In this document: positions 63,874 through 64,000 of the stretch, in pieces
How the letters are laid out: every line of letters begins with the position of its first letter
How positions within the stretch are numbered: position 1 is the stretch's first letter
Source: Mesaphorura yosii
Lineage: Eukaryota; Arthropoda; Collembola; Poduromorpha; Tullbergiidae
Direction: 5' to 3'
Assembly (NCBI GenBank): GCA_009869945.1
Contig: WIXG01000025.1
Span: 335,395-399,394, forward strand
DNA: 64,000 nt
The notes under the pieces: model-generated
Seen by the model: the letters and a program-made list of their open reading frames with translations, nothing else
Told to the model about the DNA's origin: nothing
The model's database searches: none
Program-made: the position numbers and the translations under genes

Positions 63874-64000
63874 ATGCGGGGCTTGGGAGATACAGGAAGT
63901 CAAATTCGGGTCATCGGCCATTTTTCCACTTCCGGTTCTATGATGACCCATGTCAAGTGGAGTGTCGTTGGAAAGCTAAGGACATGGGGCTTCATATGCA
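63874..64000 (+). CDS. Possible first coding exon of a gene running off the window
   Basis: A good acceptor (TTCTTTGCAG at 63855-63864) is followed 9 bp later by an ATG at 63874 whose frame is open to the window end (42 codons; begins MRGLGDTGSQIRV and later has KWSVVGKLRTWGF). Another frame from the acceptor is also open across the same DNA, so the reading frame is unsettled. I recognise no family. Confidence 0.2.
   Translation, partial: MRGLGDTGSQIRVIGHFSTSGSMMTHVKWSVVGKLRTWGFIC

Overview
This is nuclear DNA of a eukaryote, most likely an arthropod. Genes are split by short GT-AG introns (mostly 55-100 bp), coding density is low, and the predicted proteins look animal (an extramacrochaetae/Id-type HLH protein, meckelin, ENOSF1, HINT3, PRELI, TRMT10A). 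The emc-like HLH gene, the tiny introns and the secreted cystine-knot peptides fit a pancrustacean. A springtail-like hexapod is my guess, but the window alone does not prove it. All multi-exon models were built by hand from splice signals, reading-frame continuity and remembered family sequence features. No transcript or database search was available.

Layout. Positions 1-31400 hold a single convincing gene, an emc/Id-type HLH regulator (4345-9284, three exons, 4 kb second intron). It has a TATA box at 4056 and a start-stop upstream ORF. It is followed by about 21 kb in which I find no protein-coding gene, only short 4-6 bp tandem repeats. From 31.5 kb the window becomes gene-dense: a secreted sushi-like/mucin/CAP protein (31527-34021), meckelin/TMEM67 (34615-38888), ribonucleotide reductase R2 (minus, 39590-41039), and two tandem small secreted inhibitor-cystine-knot (ICK) peptide genes (minus, 41675-42681), which I found only by joining two short exons each. 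Then come four paralogous four-transmembrane MARVEL-like genes (43898-44962, 45399-46152, 50967-51687, 56179-56928). Interleaved with these are an acyl-CoA-binding protein (46970-47439), a PRELI-type lipid transfer protein with a disturbed frame (minus, 47539-48203), TRMT10A (48889-50107) and GPAT3/4 (53321-54692). The right end carries L-threonine aldolase (minus, 57282-58864), ENOSF1 (60318-62392), HINT3 (minus, 62407-63303) and possibly the first exon of another gene at the edge.

How the parts relate. ACBP, PRELI and GPAT3/4 handle acyl-CoA, phosphatidic acid and lysophosphatidic acid synthesis and sit within 8 kb of each other, which may be coincidence. Several neighbours are convergent and packed tightly: the ENOSF1 and HINT3 stop codons are 14 bp apart, and the PRELI poly(A) signal lies one base after its stop. 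The most novel items are the ICK peptide pair, the sushi-mucin-CAP protein, and the MARVEL-like cluster, in which one member has gained a Gly/Tyr/Ser-rich loop.
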